Of a DNA stretch of 64,000 nucleotides, positions 9,344 to 20,316 are shown piece after piece. How positions within the stretch are numbered: position 1 is the first letter of the stretch; every line of letters begins with the position of its first letter. The position numbers and the translations under genes are program-made. The notes beneath the pieces are model-generated. The model was not told the origin of the DNA. It saw only the letters and a program-made list of their open reading frames with translations, and searched no databases. The stretch is from assembly GCA_933207985.1 (NCBI GenBank), contig OW240916.1:293754180-293818179 (forward strand), given 5' to 3'. This DNA is from Pelobates cultripes (lineage: Eukaryota; Chordata; Amphibia; Anura; Pelobatidae).

Positions 9344-11090
9344 TTTCATTCCCCCCCTCACCCTGTCACCCTCCTCACCCGGTCACCCCCCCTCACCCTG
9401 TCACCTCACCCTGTCACCCCCCCTCACTGTCACTCTACCTGTCACCCTCACCCTGTCACCTCACCCTGTTGCCCCTCACCTGTCACTCACCCTGTCACTC
9501 CCTCACTCCTGTCACCCCCTCACCTCTGTCACTCAATTGTCAAATTTCCTCACCCTGTCACCCACCTCACCCTGTCACTCCCTCACTCCTGTCACCCTCA
9601 CAATTCTGTCACTCACCTCTGTCACCCCTCACTCCTGTCACCCCTCACCCTGTCACTCTCAATCTCTGTCACCTCTACTCCTGTCACCACCTCCTCACCC
9701 TGTCACCCTCACCCTGTCACCCCTCACTCCTGTCACTCACCTGTCACTTTCACTCCTGTCAATTAACGTCACTCACCCTGTCACCCCCTCTCACCCTGCC
9801 ACCCCACCTGTCACTCCCTCACCCTTCCTTCTCTTCTCACCCAGTCACCTCACATCTCACCCTGCCACCCCACCTCTCACCCTGTCACCCCACCTCTCAT
9901 CCTGTCACCTTGCCCTGTCATTCCCCTCTCATTCTGTCACCTCACCCTGTCACCCCACCTCTCATTCTGTCATCCCCCTTCCACCCCACCTGCCATCCCT
10001 CACTCCCTCTCACTCTGCCACCCCCTCACCCTGTCACCCCCTCACTCCCTGCCACCCCTTCTCACCCAGTCACCCCACATCTCACCCTGCCACCCCACCT
10101 CTTACTGTCACCCACCCTGTGACTCCCACACTGTCACCCCCCTTACTCTCACCTCACCCTGTCACTCCCCACACACTGTCACCCCNNNNNNNNNNNNNNN
10201 NNNNNNNNNNNNNNNNNNNNNNNNNNNNNNNNNNNNNNNNNNNNNNNNNNNNNNNNNNNNNNNNNNNNNNNNNNNNNNNNNNNNNACCCCACCTCTCACA
10301 CTGTCACCCCCTCACCCTGTCACCCCACCTCTTACTGTCACCCACCCTGTGACTCCCACACTGTCACCCCCCTTACTCTCACCTCACCCTGTCACTCCCC
10401 ACACACTGTCACCCCACGTCACACTGTCACCCCACCTGTCACCCCCTCACCCTGCCTCCCCTCTCACCCCACATTTGACCCTGTCACTCACCCTGCCACC
10501 CCACCTGTCACCCCCTCTCACCCTGCTACCTCACCTGTCACCCCCTCACTCTATCACCCCACCTCTTACTGTGTCACCCATCCTTTGACCCCCCACCCTG
10601 TCACTCCCCACACACCATCACCCCACCTCACACTGTCACCCCCTAATACTGTCACCTCCTCTCACTCTGTCACCCCCCCTACACTATGTCACCCTCCCTC
10701 ACACTAGGTCTCCCCCCTCTGTCTCTTCCCTCTTACTCTGTCACACCCCTTACACGAATGTCACCCCCTCACACTGTCACCCCCCTAACACTAATGTAAC
10801 CCACTCACACTGTCACCCCCTTCTTACTATGCCATCCCCTCACACTATGCCACCTCCCTACACTATGTCACCCGCTCACACTATGTCACCCCCACACACT
10901 CTGTCACCTCTCTCCGCACACACTGTCACCCCCCCCTCCATACACACTATCTCTCCCTCTAAACACACGGGCACCACTCTCCGCACTCTGGCACCCTCCT
11001 GCTCTTTTTACAATCACCCTGCCACAGTTACTCCTTTACTCACCCTGTCACCCCCTGAAGGCAATCATTCTACACACTGTCATAAAACAT
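9344..11090. repeat. Degenerate CACCCTGTCAC-type minisatellite inside the hAT element
   Basis: Units of about 10-20 bp built on CTCACCCTGTCACCCC repeat over roughly 1.7 kb, becoming CACACTATGTCACCC-like toward the right. Long apparent open frames here (His/Pro/Ser/Leu-rich) come from the repeat unit and are not genes. Confidence 0.92.
10186..10285. other. Assembly gap (100 N)
   Basis: Exactly 100 N, the conventional size for a gap of unknown length. The 95 bases before it (10091-10185) are identical to 10321-10415 after it, so the junction may be a collapsed or duplicated repeat. Confidence 0.95.
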
Positions 11091-11452
11091 AGCTTCGCCA
11101 TGAACTTAATGCCAAAGGTCACAGGCAGTAACACAAACATACACATGCTCAGAGAAACATGCATACATATACAAAGATACTCACTGCCAGACACACACTC
11201 TCAGGCACACACAGGTAGACAATGCAACGACGTATACAAAGACTTGTTCTCTATATCCAGTACTGCAAGCCCGCCCTTCAATATATCTACAGCTTCTTAT
11301 ACACACACAAGTCAACTGCTGTTTTTTTCCAATAATGGTGTTAGTGGGGGCCTCATGTATGAGTTTCGCCTAAGACCTCGCCAAGTCTAGAGCCGCCACT
11401 GCTCCCACAAATTCAGGCCTAATGGCCTTTCTACATATATATATATATATAG

Positions 11453-11830
11453 TTAATACAATGCTAAACAAAAATCTGCACACCAGTCAAGCCATAAGAC
11501 TTGCTTTTCCCACAGAAATCCCAAATCGGCAGTGATGTTACAACTGCAAAGGATTCTGGGTGGGCATATGCAAACTAGTTTAACAAAGAATCACATTTTT
11601 GCCTCATTCCATTTTAAACATGGATTCCTTTTAATTTGTGTTTGCAGTATACAACTGCTTGGAACACAACTTAGGATAAGATGCAAAACCAGTGAACCAC
11701 TCATGGACAGCTGTTTCGTTGTTAATGCAATTCTTCAGCATGAGGTTGGTTACTGGTTTGCTTATTGAGGCTTGGTAGTGCTTGGGAAGCAAAATCCAAA
11801 GAGGTTATGGTGGGGAAAAATTACCTGAAG
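11453..11830. repeat. Partial copy of foldback element plus unrelated tail
   Basis: Positions 11453 to about 11650 repeat, in direct orientation, the left half of the foldback element at 11833-12217 (shared start TAGTTAATACAATGCTAAAC). The remainder to 11830 is not recognised. Confidence 0.7.
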
Positions 11831-11832
11831 TA

Positions 11833-12217
11833 TGTGGATAGTTAATACAATGCTAAACAAAAATCTGCACACCAGTCAAGCCATAAGACTTGCTTTTCCC
11901 ACAGAAATCCCAAATCGGCAGTGATGTTACAACAGCAAAGGATTCTGGGTGGGCATATGCAAATTAATTTAACAAAAGATCTTATCCTAAGTTGTCTTCC
12001 AAGCAGTTGTTTGCTGCAAACACAAATTAAAAGGAATCCATGTTTAAAATGGAATGAGGCAAAAATGTGATTCTTTGTTAAACTAATTTGCATAAGCCCA
12101 CCCAGAATCCTTTGCAGTTGTAACATCACTGCCGATTTGGGATTTCTGTGGGAAAAGTAAAACGGTATTTTTGACTGGTGTGCAGATTTTTGTTTAGCAT
12201 TGTATTAACTATCCACA
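11833..12217. mobile_element. Foldback MITE
   Basis: Nearly the whole segment is an inverted repeat: TGTGGATAGTTAATACAATG at the left is matched by its complement at the right, and the arms continue inward for more than 150 bp. TTAA occurs symmetrically 9 bp inside each end. No coding capacity. The family is uncertain. Confidence 0.75.
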
Positions 12218-12269
12218 ATTGGGTGGGTAAGGGGTACCTACCTACCTACAATATACACATACATATACA

Positions 12270-12271
<2 letters not shown>

Positions 12272-12365
<94 letters not shown>

Positions 12366-12485
12366 TATAAGGTGCACTCACAGGTCTTTTAAATAAGTGA
12401 TAAATTTATTCCAGCGTGCAAATTACTTATGCCATAAATTTATGATGATCGACGTTTCGACCCACAGAGGGTCTTTTATTATTGG

Positions 12486-12523
<38 letters not shown>
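12272..12523. repeat. (TA)n microsatellites
   Basis: A (TA)n run at about 12272-12357 and a second at about 12488-12522 flank roughly 130 bp of unrecognised sequence containing GACGTTTCGACCC. Confidence 0.9.
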
Positions 12524-12526
<3 letters not shown>

Positions 12527-12760
12527 AAAATAAATCTAATGAAGATAGCACTCCAAGGACTTCAGAAATATGGTGAAAAAAACGTATCTTTTTATTCAGG
12601 CATCTGCCAAGGTGAATCAACGTTTCAGTTCTCTAATAGAACTTTCATCAGGATCCTGATTCGTTGATTCACCTTGGCAGATGCCTGAATAAAAAGATAC
12701 GTTTTTTTCACCATATTTTTGAAGTCCTTGGAGTGCTATTTTCATTACATTTATTTTATA
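12524..12760. mobile_element. Foldback element with ACGTTTC-type loop
   Basis: The arm around GCACTCCAAGGACTTCAG and AGGCATCTGCCAAGGTGAAT at the left recurs as its complement at the right, with about 95-bp arms and a loop containing CAACGTTTCAGTTCTC. No coding capacity. Confidence 0.75.
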
Positions 12761-12829
12761 TTTCATTGCTGACCAGCACCAGGCTTATTTTATTAACAGG
12801 AATGCAACCATCGAAATTTCTATATATAT

Positions 12830-13557
12830 GTGTGTGTATGTATGTATATATATATGTATGTGTATGTATATATATATATATATATATATAAACACACACT
12901 ACATAGCACATTGACTTATGGGGCTGGCATAGATTTTTTCCCAGGGCTGCTTCGTATCCCCAGACCGGCCCTGACTGTCAGTGAGTTTATGTGTATGTAT
13001 GTCGGTCAGTGAGTGTCTGGAGGAGAGTCAGTGAGTGTTTGACTGTCAGTGTGTCTGTAAGTGAGTGTCTGCCTGTGTGTGAGTGTGTGTGTGTGTATAT
13101 ATGTGTATCTGTGTGTGTGTCTGTCAGTAAGTGAGTGTATGTCTGTCAGTAAGTGTGTGTTTGTGTGTCTGTCAGTGAGTGTAAGTATGTCAGTGAGTGT
13201 GTGTATGTGTGTCTATCAGTGAGTGGGTGTATGTATGTCAGTGAGTGTCTGTGTGTGTGTCTGTCAGTGAGTGAGTGTATGTCTGTCTGTTAGTGAGTGA
13301 GTGTATCTATGTCAGTGAGTGTCTGTGTGTGTGTCTGGCAGTGAGTGTGTGTCTGTTTGTGTGTCTGTCAGTGAGTGAGTGTATGTCAGTGAGTGAGTGT
13401 ATGTCTGTCAATGAGTTTCTGTGTGTGTCAGTGAGTGTATGTCTGTCAGTAAATGTGTGTGTCTATGCCAGTGTGTGTCTGTCAGTAAGTGAGTGACATG
13501 AGGGGGAGGCAAAATGGATCTTTGCCTAGGGCAGCAGAAATCCTTGCACCAGCCCTG
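12830..13557. repeat. TG-rich tandem array bracketed by CAGGGC-type ends
   Basis: GTCAGTGAGTGT-like units repeat across about 12976-13496, preceded by TGTATGTATATA microsatellite. Just before the array a segment ends CAGACCGGCCCTG (12973). Just after it, another ends TTGCACCAGCCCTG (13557). Read in reverse both begin CAGGGC, resembling hAT termini, but no matching 8-bp duplications were found, so the element status is unproven. Confidence 0.65.
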
Positions 13558-13564
13558 AGTACTA

Positions 13565-14650
13565 TTAGAAAAACAACGCTAAGTGCAGACCTGTGGGTCG
13601 ACCACGTCTGGACATCTGGATGGCACGGTGAGAACCATGACAGTACCCCCACTTTAAGAACGCCCTCTGGGCATGAACAGGTTCTTCGCAGGGGTAGTAT
13701 TCTTCACTGTCGGAGTCCCCATCCGTAGAATAACATCCCTTGATATCAGAGTCTCCAGAGAGGAGCTCCTTCACAGTAAGGAGCCCCATAGTACCAGCTT
13801 CTGGATTTGGGGTTTTCATGAGCTGTAAACCATAATCATCGCACGTATGACAAATCACAGCTTGAACTATCTTGCTTTGCATGTAATGTGTCGATCTCAT
13901 ATATTAGTTTCCCCTTTTACGTTGCATTGCTGAAATAAATGAACTTTTGCACGCTATTCACATTTTGTGAGTATCACCTGTAATTCAGTAGATAATGCAG
14001 GGACAGAGATGGCATACAAGGTGGATACACTCACGTGTAAAAGTACAGGTTCAGCGCAACTTGTATTATAGGCTCCCTGCCCATTCTTAAAGGCAATTTG
14101 TCCCAAAGCAATGTTACCAAACCACCAGAATGGTTTCCTACATATGTTTAAAATCATATTGCTATATATATTTTTTTTTTATAAACTTTATCGAAACATA
14201 TGATGAAAAGCACTTCCTCAAAAGAACACTGCAGGTGCATCACAAATTTAATGCATTTGATAGGATCTAGACACATTATTAAACATTATTAAACTGTATT
14301 TTTGCATTAATAAAATATTTCCAGTTTTTTTACAAAAAAAAAAAAAAATTTGCAGAATCCTATATCATAATCTTGCCTCCTTAGCCACGTTCCCTCACTA
14401 CAAAAAAAAAAAAGGAAAGAAGAAAAGAGACTTTATTATGAGATGTATGTACACAGCTCAGTCATTGTCATCACTTAGTGATCTGAACTACAAAGCAACC
14501 TGCATTGGATGTAGAGGTCGTCATGGGTGACATATAGTAATGATATAACTTCCTGTTTGTTTGTAGTTTCTAAGTCTTCAGCCAGGTTGTGAATTAAAAG
14601 CAGCTCATTCAGTGCTGTTAGGGAATGAACTGTGCACATCCAGTGACAAG
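13565..14650. other. Unassigned region with one unexplained short open frame
   Basis: A minus-strand frame at 13900-13565 (111 codons) has an acidic patch (TDGDSDSEEYYP) and is not clearly an artefact of another gene, but I recognise no domain and it has no neighbours supporting it. The remainder to about 14650 holds A-rich runs (14333-14350, 14400-14415) and no gene I can support. Confidence 0.35.
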
Positions 14651-14654
14651 TAAG

Positions 14655-15610
14655 TGTGGCGGAACCGCTGCCTGTTTGTGGATCTCCTCTTTCTATTACA
14701 CATGTGTCCCTGTATTTTTGTGCATTGTGCCCGCTTCCCATTCGGGAGTGCTTTCACAAGGGGAATCCATTCGTTTCCCGAACGGTGGCCACCCCCGTAC
14801 CCCATTTAGAACGCTAGGTTAGAACGTTCACACGACGAAACATAAAAGTGAAACCACAAGGGAAAAAATTAAAGAGTGCTCCCCTGGGTGGCCACCGTTT
14901 CGTATAGACAACGCCAGCCAGGGGGAGCATTCGTGGACTGATTCCCGACTTATTCGTGTCCCGAACAAAGACCTCCCCGGTGCCCCATTAGAATGTTCAA
15001 ACCAATTAGTCAGAACGTTCACGCTTGTAACATAGATGTGAAACCTCAAGGGAAGTAATTAATGAGTGCTCCCCTGGGTGGCTGCCATTCGTACAGACGA
15101 ATGCCAGCCAGTGGGAGCATTCATACCCCGAAAGGAGACGCTTCCCTTGTTTGGGTTGCACACCGGGACCGCGCGAAGAGGGACTGGCCAAGGAAGGTAC
15201 CACTGTGAGGGTCCTTGAGGTTGGTGTGGACACTTTTGGGGCACTGGCGAGTTTGGCTGACTTTTCTGTGCCTGGGAGACAAAGGGACAATTCCTTTCCT
15301 GCACTTTGGCTCCAAGGCACAGAGACTCATGGGATGAAGACTCCCCTGTCGCCCGGGTGGGAGACCATTCACTGGAGTGGTGGGCTTTCCATATTTGGGA
15401 GACAAAAGGGATAGCAACCCCCCGTTCCCGCGCTTGGGCTCTCCGGGATGGAGTATTCTGGTTTCTAACCCCTGATAGTGTGTGTGGAAGACTCCTTGTA
15501 TGGGGCTATGCATAAAAGCCGTGTGTGGCCAATAAAATTGTGTTGTACAACTGGAACTGCGTGTCGTCCAGTTACTGGGAGGAAATTAATCTCGTTATAC
15601 TCTAATTGGT
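14655..15610 (+). repeat. LTR-like segment with duplicated U3 block
   Basis: It starts TGTGGCGGAACCGC. Two diverged copies of a roughly 190-bp block follow (about 14775-14935 and 14965-15125; each contains AGAACGTTCAC and GAGTGCTCCCCTGGGTGGC), like tandem U3 enhancers. Near the 3' side GCATAAAAGCC (TATA-like, about 15509) precedes CCAATAAAA (polyadenylation-like, about 15529), the compact promoter-polyA layout of an LTR. No internal retroelement frame is attached, so it is probably a solo LTR. The right border is uncertain. Confidence 0.55.
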
Positions 15611-16120
15611 TCCAATATTTTTCCATTACATTTATGCACTTGCCAAAGAAAAAAGGAAAGACACATATTTTTCATTAAAAGTGGCAACATCATCGCATTC
15701 TTGACTAAGTACCCTCCCTAAAGTTTCATACTGTATTAATGTATTCATGCTTTAATCAAATTGATATTATTACTGAAATAGGAGGAAAACTAAAAAACAT
15801 TCAACTAATATCTATCTAATGCCTAATACTAGCATCCAAATCCAATTCCAGGTTAAGACCCTTTGGGTGTCTTGTCTGGTGTTCAAATATCCAATAGGCT
15901 CCTCTATTTAAAAAAGATTTTTTTTGGCAGATTTTTTGGACAATGCCTTTTTCTTTTTAATCCACATAAAGAGGAACCACCGTGCTTTCTCGACACTCTT
16001 GGAAATGGCAATTGAATGGCAATTAACTGATGATTTTCTGTTATCAACCAGGTAGTGGAGTACTGCACACTAGTATCTTGATGCACCAGAGCTATGTGGG
16101 GAAGGTCTGCTAGCCCCCAA
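15611..16120. other. AT-rich intergenic sequence
   Basis: I see no gene, array or clear element here. Confidence 0.5.
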
Positions 16121-16124
16121 TATA

Positions 16125-18205
16125 AATTCAGAAGTATAGAGGGACAAACTACACAGTGCAGAGTGAAGAGTAAGGTAGGTTTAATTATGGTTCAAAAGAC
16201 AAAACAAATATACGATGATTCAGCTGTGAGGCCTTAATACATGAATAAAGCCTCTCGGCCGAAACATTGTATCTTTGTATCTTACTTTGTCTCTTGGACA
16301 TAGTGCGGGGTGAAGAGTAAGGTAGATTTAATAATAGTCAAAACAAAGATGCAAGGGGGCGGGGCCGGACCGCCATGCTGAACAGTCGCAAAATAGTGTG
16401 GCTCCTGCAATCTCTCCCAGTTTTTCAGCACAAAAACGACAATACCTACCTGACAGCAGCGACCCAGTGCAAGAAGCCACCCTGGTTCCGAGGAGAGGCT
16501 TGCTGCAAAGTTCTAGTCCCTTGGAGGGGCGCTCTCCGTCACCCATGATGGAGACCACTCGGGCGGTGAGTGGGGTGGACGGCCGCTGCCCTGCTATCCT
16601 GCCCACCAGCGGTATGAGCGAAGCACAAGGCTAGGTGGAACTGGCCCTGTCCCCCCCCCTCTGGACCTGGGGGGGTGATCCCGGTCCCCACCCTAACCCT
16701 GTCAGTGTGCAGCAACATCAGCTGTGGCAGGGGGGCCCCAAACCTCGCAGGCCGCAATCAAAATGACGGAGACCGCATGTCGAGTCACCCGCGATAGACG
16801 GAAGACGGACGCACCCACCTCACAGTGGCAGCAGGCCGGCACAAGCCACATGGGAACCGCCGGGCACCTGCAAAGACCCACCCCAAGCCAAGCAAACCGG
16901 CGGAGAAGCCGGAGCCACCTCAAGCCAACGCAAACAGCTCCACAAGCAACTGCTGGAGGTCGACACCTGCAAACTACTGCCTAAACACCGCCAAATACTC
17001 AAAGAGGAGACAGTGTTCCAGCTACATAGCTCCGCATACGGAACCTCTAGGATCACCGCGCAGGACGCACATGAACAACAACGAGGCTAATGGGACTTAC
17101 CTCCTGCACGAGACAGGCACTTGATGGAACCGCAAGTATACCACAAGGGGACTCACACTACAACTAACACGGCGGTCATTCTGCCATTATTATGTTACCC
17201 AAACGGGTCTCCTGGCACAAAACCATTGACTATCATCTTGCTGGAATGGGGGTCCCCCCGGGGTGGAAAGACTCAAAGTGCAATCACACATGTTTGATGC
17301 TTTCTCTTTGGTTTTTTTTTTTGTTCGGTTTTTGTTCTTTCATCTAGTGTTGCCTCCAAGCTACTGAGAACCTAGTCTAAGTTAGGCACGCCACGCAGCA
17401 GCTTATTATTTACTCACTCAGACCAGAGATATACTCCACCTTTCTTTAATCAGCCCATCAGGTACTTAACTGTATATATTCTCACTCACAGTTACCACAG
17501 AGGCAGTATAGACATACTTATAATACACCACTTCGCCTCTCCGCTGATTATTCTCTGTTCACTCAGGCAACTGAACAGGCGTAGATGTTATCTCTCACTG
17601 TTCCCACACCTGATGTATATGTATGAGTACCTGTGGAGTGTTAAACTCTTATACATTTGCTTCGCTAACTAGTAAGCTTGGCATGTTTTTGCTTCCATAT
17701 TCATGTATTCCACGCTTAACTACACGAAGGTACGGCAGACCCATCATGAGAGGCAATAGCGGTTAAACGAACCATACTACTTACTCCAGCCGCCACAAAA
17801 TGCTCACGTATCTCAGACATGTCAGTAAGCGTTTGTGACTAAATGCCCACTAACTATACCCTATACACAATCTGATAGAATGTTCCTGTTATGAATCTGT
17901 TAATATATAAAAATGTGCTCATTACTCTACTGCTCCTAATGTAATGCTAGATAAAATGCTCGAGGATTGCTGTTGGGGCACCAAGAGCTTGTATGTACTA
18001 ATCACCATGCACACCAAAATAAAGAATTTAAAAAAAAACAAAAAAAAACCCCAAAGATACAAAGATACAATGTGTGGACCGTGAGGCCTTATTCATGTAT
18101 AAGGCCTCACAGCTGAATCATCATATGTTTGATTTGTCTTTTGGACCATAATTAAATCTACCTCACTCTTCACCTTGCACTGTGTAGTCTGTCACTCTAT
18201 ACTTC
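16125..18205. mobile_element. Palindromic element split by an L1-derived insertion
   Basis: The left arm (about 16125-16340) and right arm (about 18063-18205) are inverted copies sharing GTGAGGCCTTAATACATG-like, ACACAGTGCAGAGTGAAG-like and TTTAATTATGGTTCAAAAGA-like words. The left arm itself contains a second, diverged copy of the GTGAAGAGTAAGGTAG segment. The central 1.7 kb is a separate insertion. Confidence 0.7.
16355..18051 (+). mobile_element. Internally deleted L1-type non-LTR element
   Basis: It begins with GGGGGCGGGGCCGGACC, ends with AATAAAGAATTTAAAAAAAA plus an A-rich tail, and is flanked by CAAAGATGCAA (16344-16354) and CAAAGATACAA (18052-18062), a near-perfect target duplication. 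It shares the GGGGCGG-rich 5' start and the AATAAAGAATT(T)A-rich 3' end with the element at 57304-58747. No ORF2 is present, so it would depend on another element's machinery. The L1-like label is inferred from these ends. Confidence 0.68.
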
Positions 18206-18425
18206 TGGTCCAATATGTGTTCACGTATTTGTTCTTTTAACAATAAACCAGTTTCCTACATGTATGTTTTAGCTGTAACACTGGATGTAAACCGGAGCCC
18301 TTTGCTTAAAAATTAGCAGTATTTGCATTTCTTTCCTCACCAGCACATGCTACATCTCAATCAACATGTGTTACGCCTTTCCTAATCATTTGGCATGTGA
18401 CTGAAACTGTTTTCCTTTTCACTTA

Positions 18426-18788
18426 TGCCCCGTTTCCACTGAGCGGTACGGTTCGGGTCGGTACGATATTTTGAGTGTTTCCATTATGAAAGTGGCCCAA
18501 ACCGAACCAAACCGCACCATTCCAGGGCCCCCTTCAGATGTAGGTCCATAGGAAATGGTTTGGTACGGTTAGGGCGGAGCTACTGGCGTCACACTATACA
18601 ATCCATTGATTGGTGGACAGGAAAATGTCAATATACACGACAAATGACACGCTAGGCATTTGGTCTAAAACCCGCATGTCCCCTGGCAGTCCAACTTGCA
18701 GTGGAAACTCTCACCTGAATAGGCTGGACCACTCTAACCCTTCCGAACTGTACCATCCCGAAACATACCGCTCAGTGGAAACGAGGCA
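18426..18788. mobile_element. TTA-flanked MITE, PIF/Harbinger-like
   Basis: Terminal inverted repeats TGCCCCGTTTCCACTGAGCG and the complement TGCCTCGTTTCCACTGAGCG differ at one position over 20 bp. TTA lies directly outside both ends (18423-18425, 18789-18791), the target size of PIF/Harbinger. At 363 bp it encodes nothing. Confidence 0.8.
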
Positions 18789-18791
18789 TTA

Positions 18792-20314
18792 GAGGCATAA
18801 TCAGTACAGCTCAGTATAGTGGTCAAGTTGATAACAGTCTTTTTGTGCCATGCCCAGAATTTTGGCTAAACCGTTTAGTGGGTGCTTTCTCAAAAAACAG
18901 ACTCTCTCCAGCACCTGGAGACCACCCATTCAATGGCAGCATAATAAGAATAAGAATAAAACAAATTACATGTTGATTTCTTGTTTAATAATATATACTG
19001 TGCTCTCTCTTTCTTAAAGCTGAGTTTTTAAAACATTTTGTAAGTCTGGAGGTTCTGCACCTACAATGAAAAAATTATCCAGATTTTCAGGGCCTCATGA
19101 CCTCAACTGCAAGAATCTAACAGAGCTGCACTTTCCGGGTTCATCATTTCAAGATCCTGATTTAGCTTTCCTAGGAAATGTTTTAAAATTCATTATATTC
19201 ATTATCAGTATGTTTGGTTAAATCAATTTGTTTAGGATGTTGAAAATTGCTAATTAATTGTAACTTCGAGGACATTAAATAAACGTCTAAAGCCCAATCA
19301 CATTTTGAAATTCAAGCCAGATTGCACTGCCTGTGTCCTATGGATTGTACATGGCACCTTGACATAGTATACTGGCACCCAAAATTATGACTGATGCACC
19401 ATACGAAACCTAGAAAAGACAAGAGCAACCAAGATATGAGCAAACAGACAATCTGATACTTTCCCCATTTCACCTTGCTACCATAGATGAGGCTTACAGT
19501 TGCCAGATCCACCATGTTTTCTGGGCACAGATGCTGATGGGCAGTACATGAAACGTTCTATTGAGCAGTAGGAATTAAACCAGTTAACTCATGAAGGAAT
19601 CCCAAAGGAACTTTATTATTAGCAAACAGAAAAAATGAAAAAGAAAAGATTTGATGGTACATTGGCTTTAGCTTAATGAAGAGGTTTTATTGTATAGATT
19701 ACATATGACAACTGAAGAACGGATCACAGAGCTAATTATTTTATAGCCGAGGAATGGGTTACCATGTTACTGCCATGTGTATATGGTATATATTAAGATG
19801 AGTGTAACAGTGTTTGTTTATTTCATTAATTCTCTTTCTTGCAGCTGATACATTGAGGAATTTTACATCACTGAATTCTAAATTTGAAGAATCAGATAAT
19901 TACTGCAGCTGATGTGTCTGAAAACTTTGGTAAATCATTTAGCCTTCTAAAATATATTAATTAATGTAGGTAAATGTGTAAATGTAATTTGATGATAAGG
20001 AACTCAGATTTTATTGGGGAAGATTTTATTAAATGGTGATATTTCTTGTATGATTCACCTGAAGTGTAAAATGTTAGAAATGCAGCCTATAATTGCCTAC
20101 AAAGGTCAGAAGGAAAATTAAGTTCACTTCCACATTATCCAAGATGCAATAGTGGAGCGAGACTATAGGTAATGAAAAAGGTTTGTCACAAACTAGGGAA
20201 ATGGTGTCCAAAGACTCCCTTTCACCATAAACACTAAAATTAACTGTAGTAGTTATGGTTCTTTGAGTGGTCCTTTAATTTGTGCAGAAAATGTATACGC
20301 AGCACATTTATACA
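18792..20314. other. Intergenic sequence without recognisable features
   Basis: AT-rich unique-looking sequence. No exon, RNA gene or repeat could be supported. Confidence 0.5.
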
Positions 20315-20316
20315 TA

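Larger units (their letters stand above)
8931..11401. mobile_element. Non-autonomous hAT transposon with perfect 8-bp TSD
   Basis: The left end CAGAGGCGGCTCT and the complement of the right end CAGTGGCGGCTCT match at 12 of 13 positions, and the start CAGNGG is typical of hAT. The flanks are identical 8-mers, CTCCCACA at 8923-8930 and 11402-11409, the hAT target-site length. No transposase is present. Inside are a GC-rich palindrome (about 8955-9010), a second hairpin around GTTGCCGCGG/CCACGGCAAC (about 9190-9230) and a long degenerate tandem array. Confidence 0.88.

Noticed and set aside
9029..11092. Long plus-strand open frames rich in His, Pro, Ser, Thr and Leu
   Set aside because: They arise from the CACCCTGTCAC array, overlap in several frames at once, and one reads through the N gap.
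12178..12396. Tyr-Ile repeat frames (also 32739-33190)
   Set aside because: Translations of (TA)n microsatellite.
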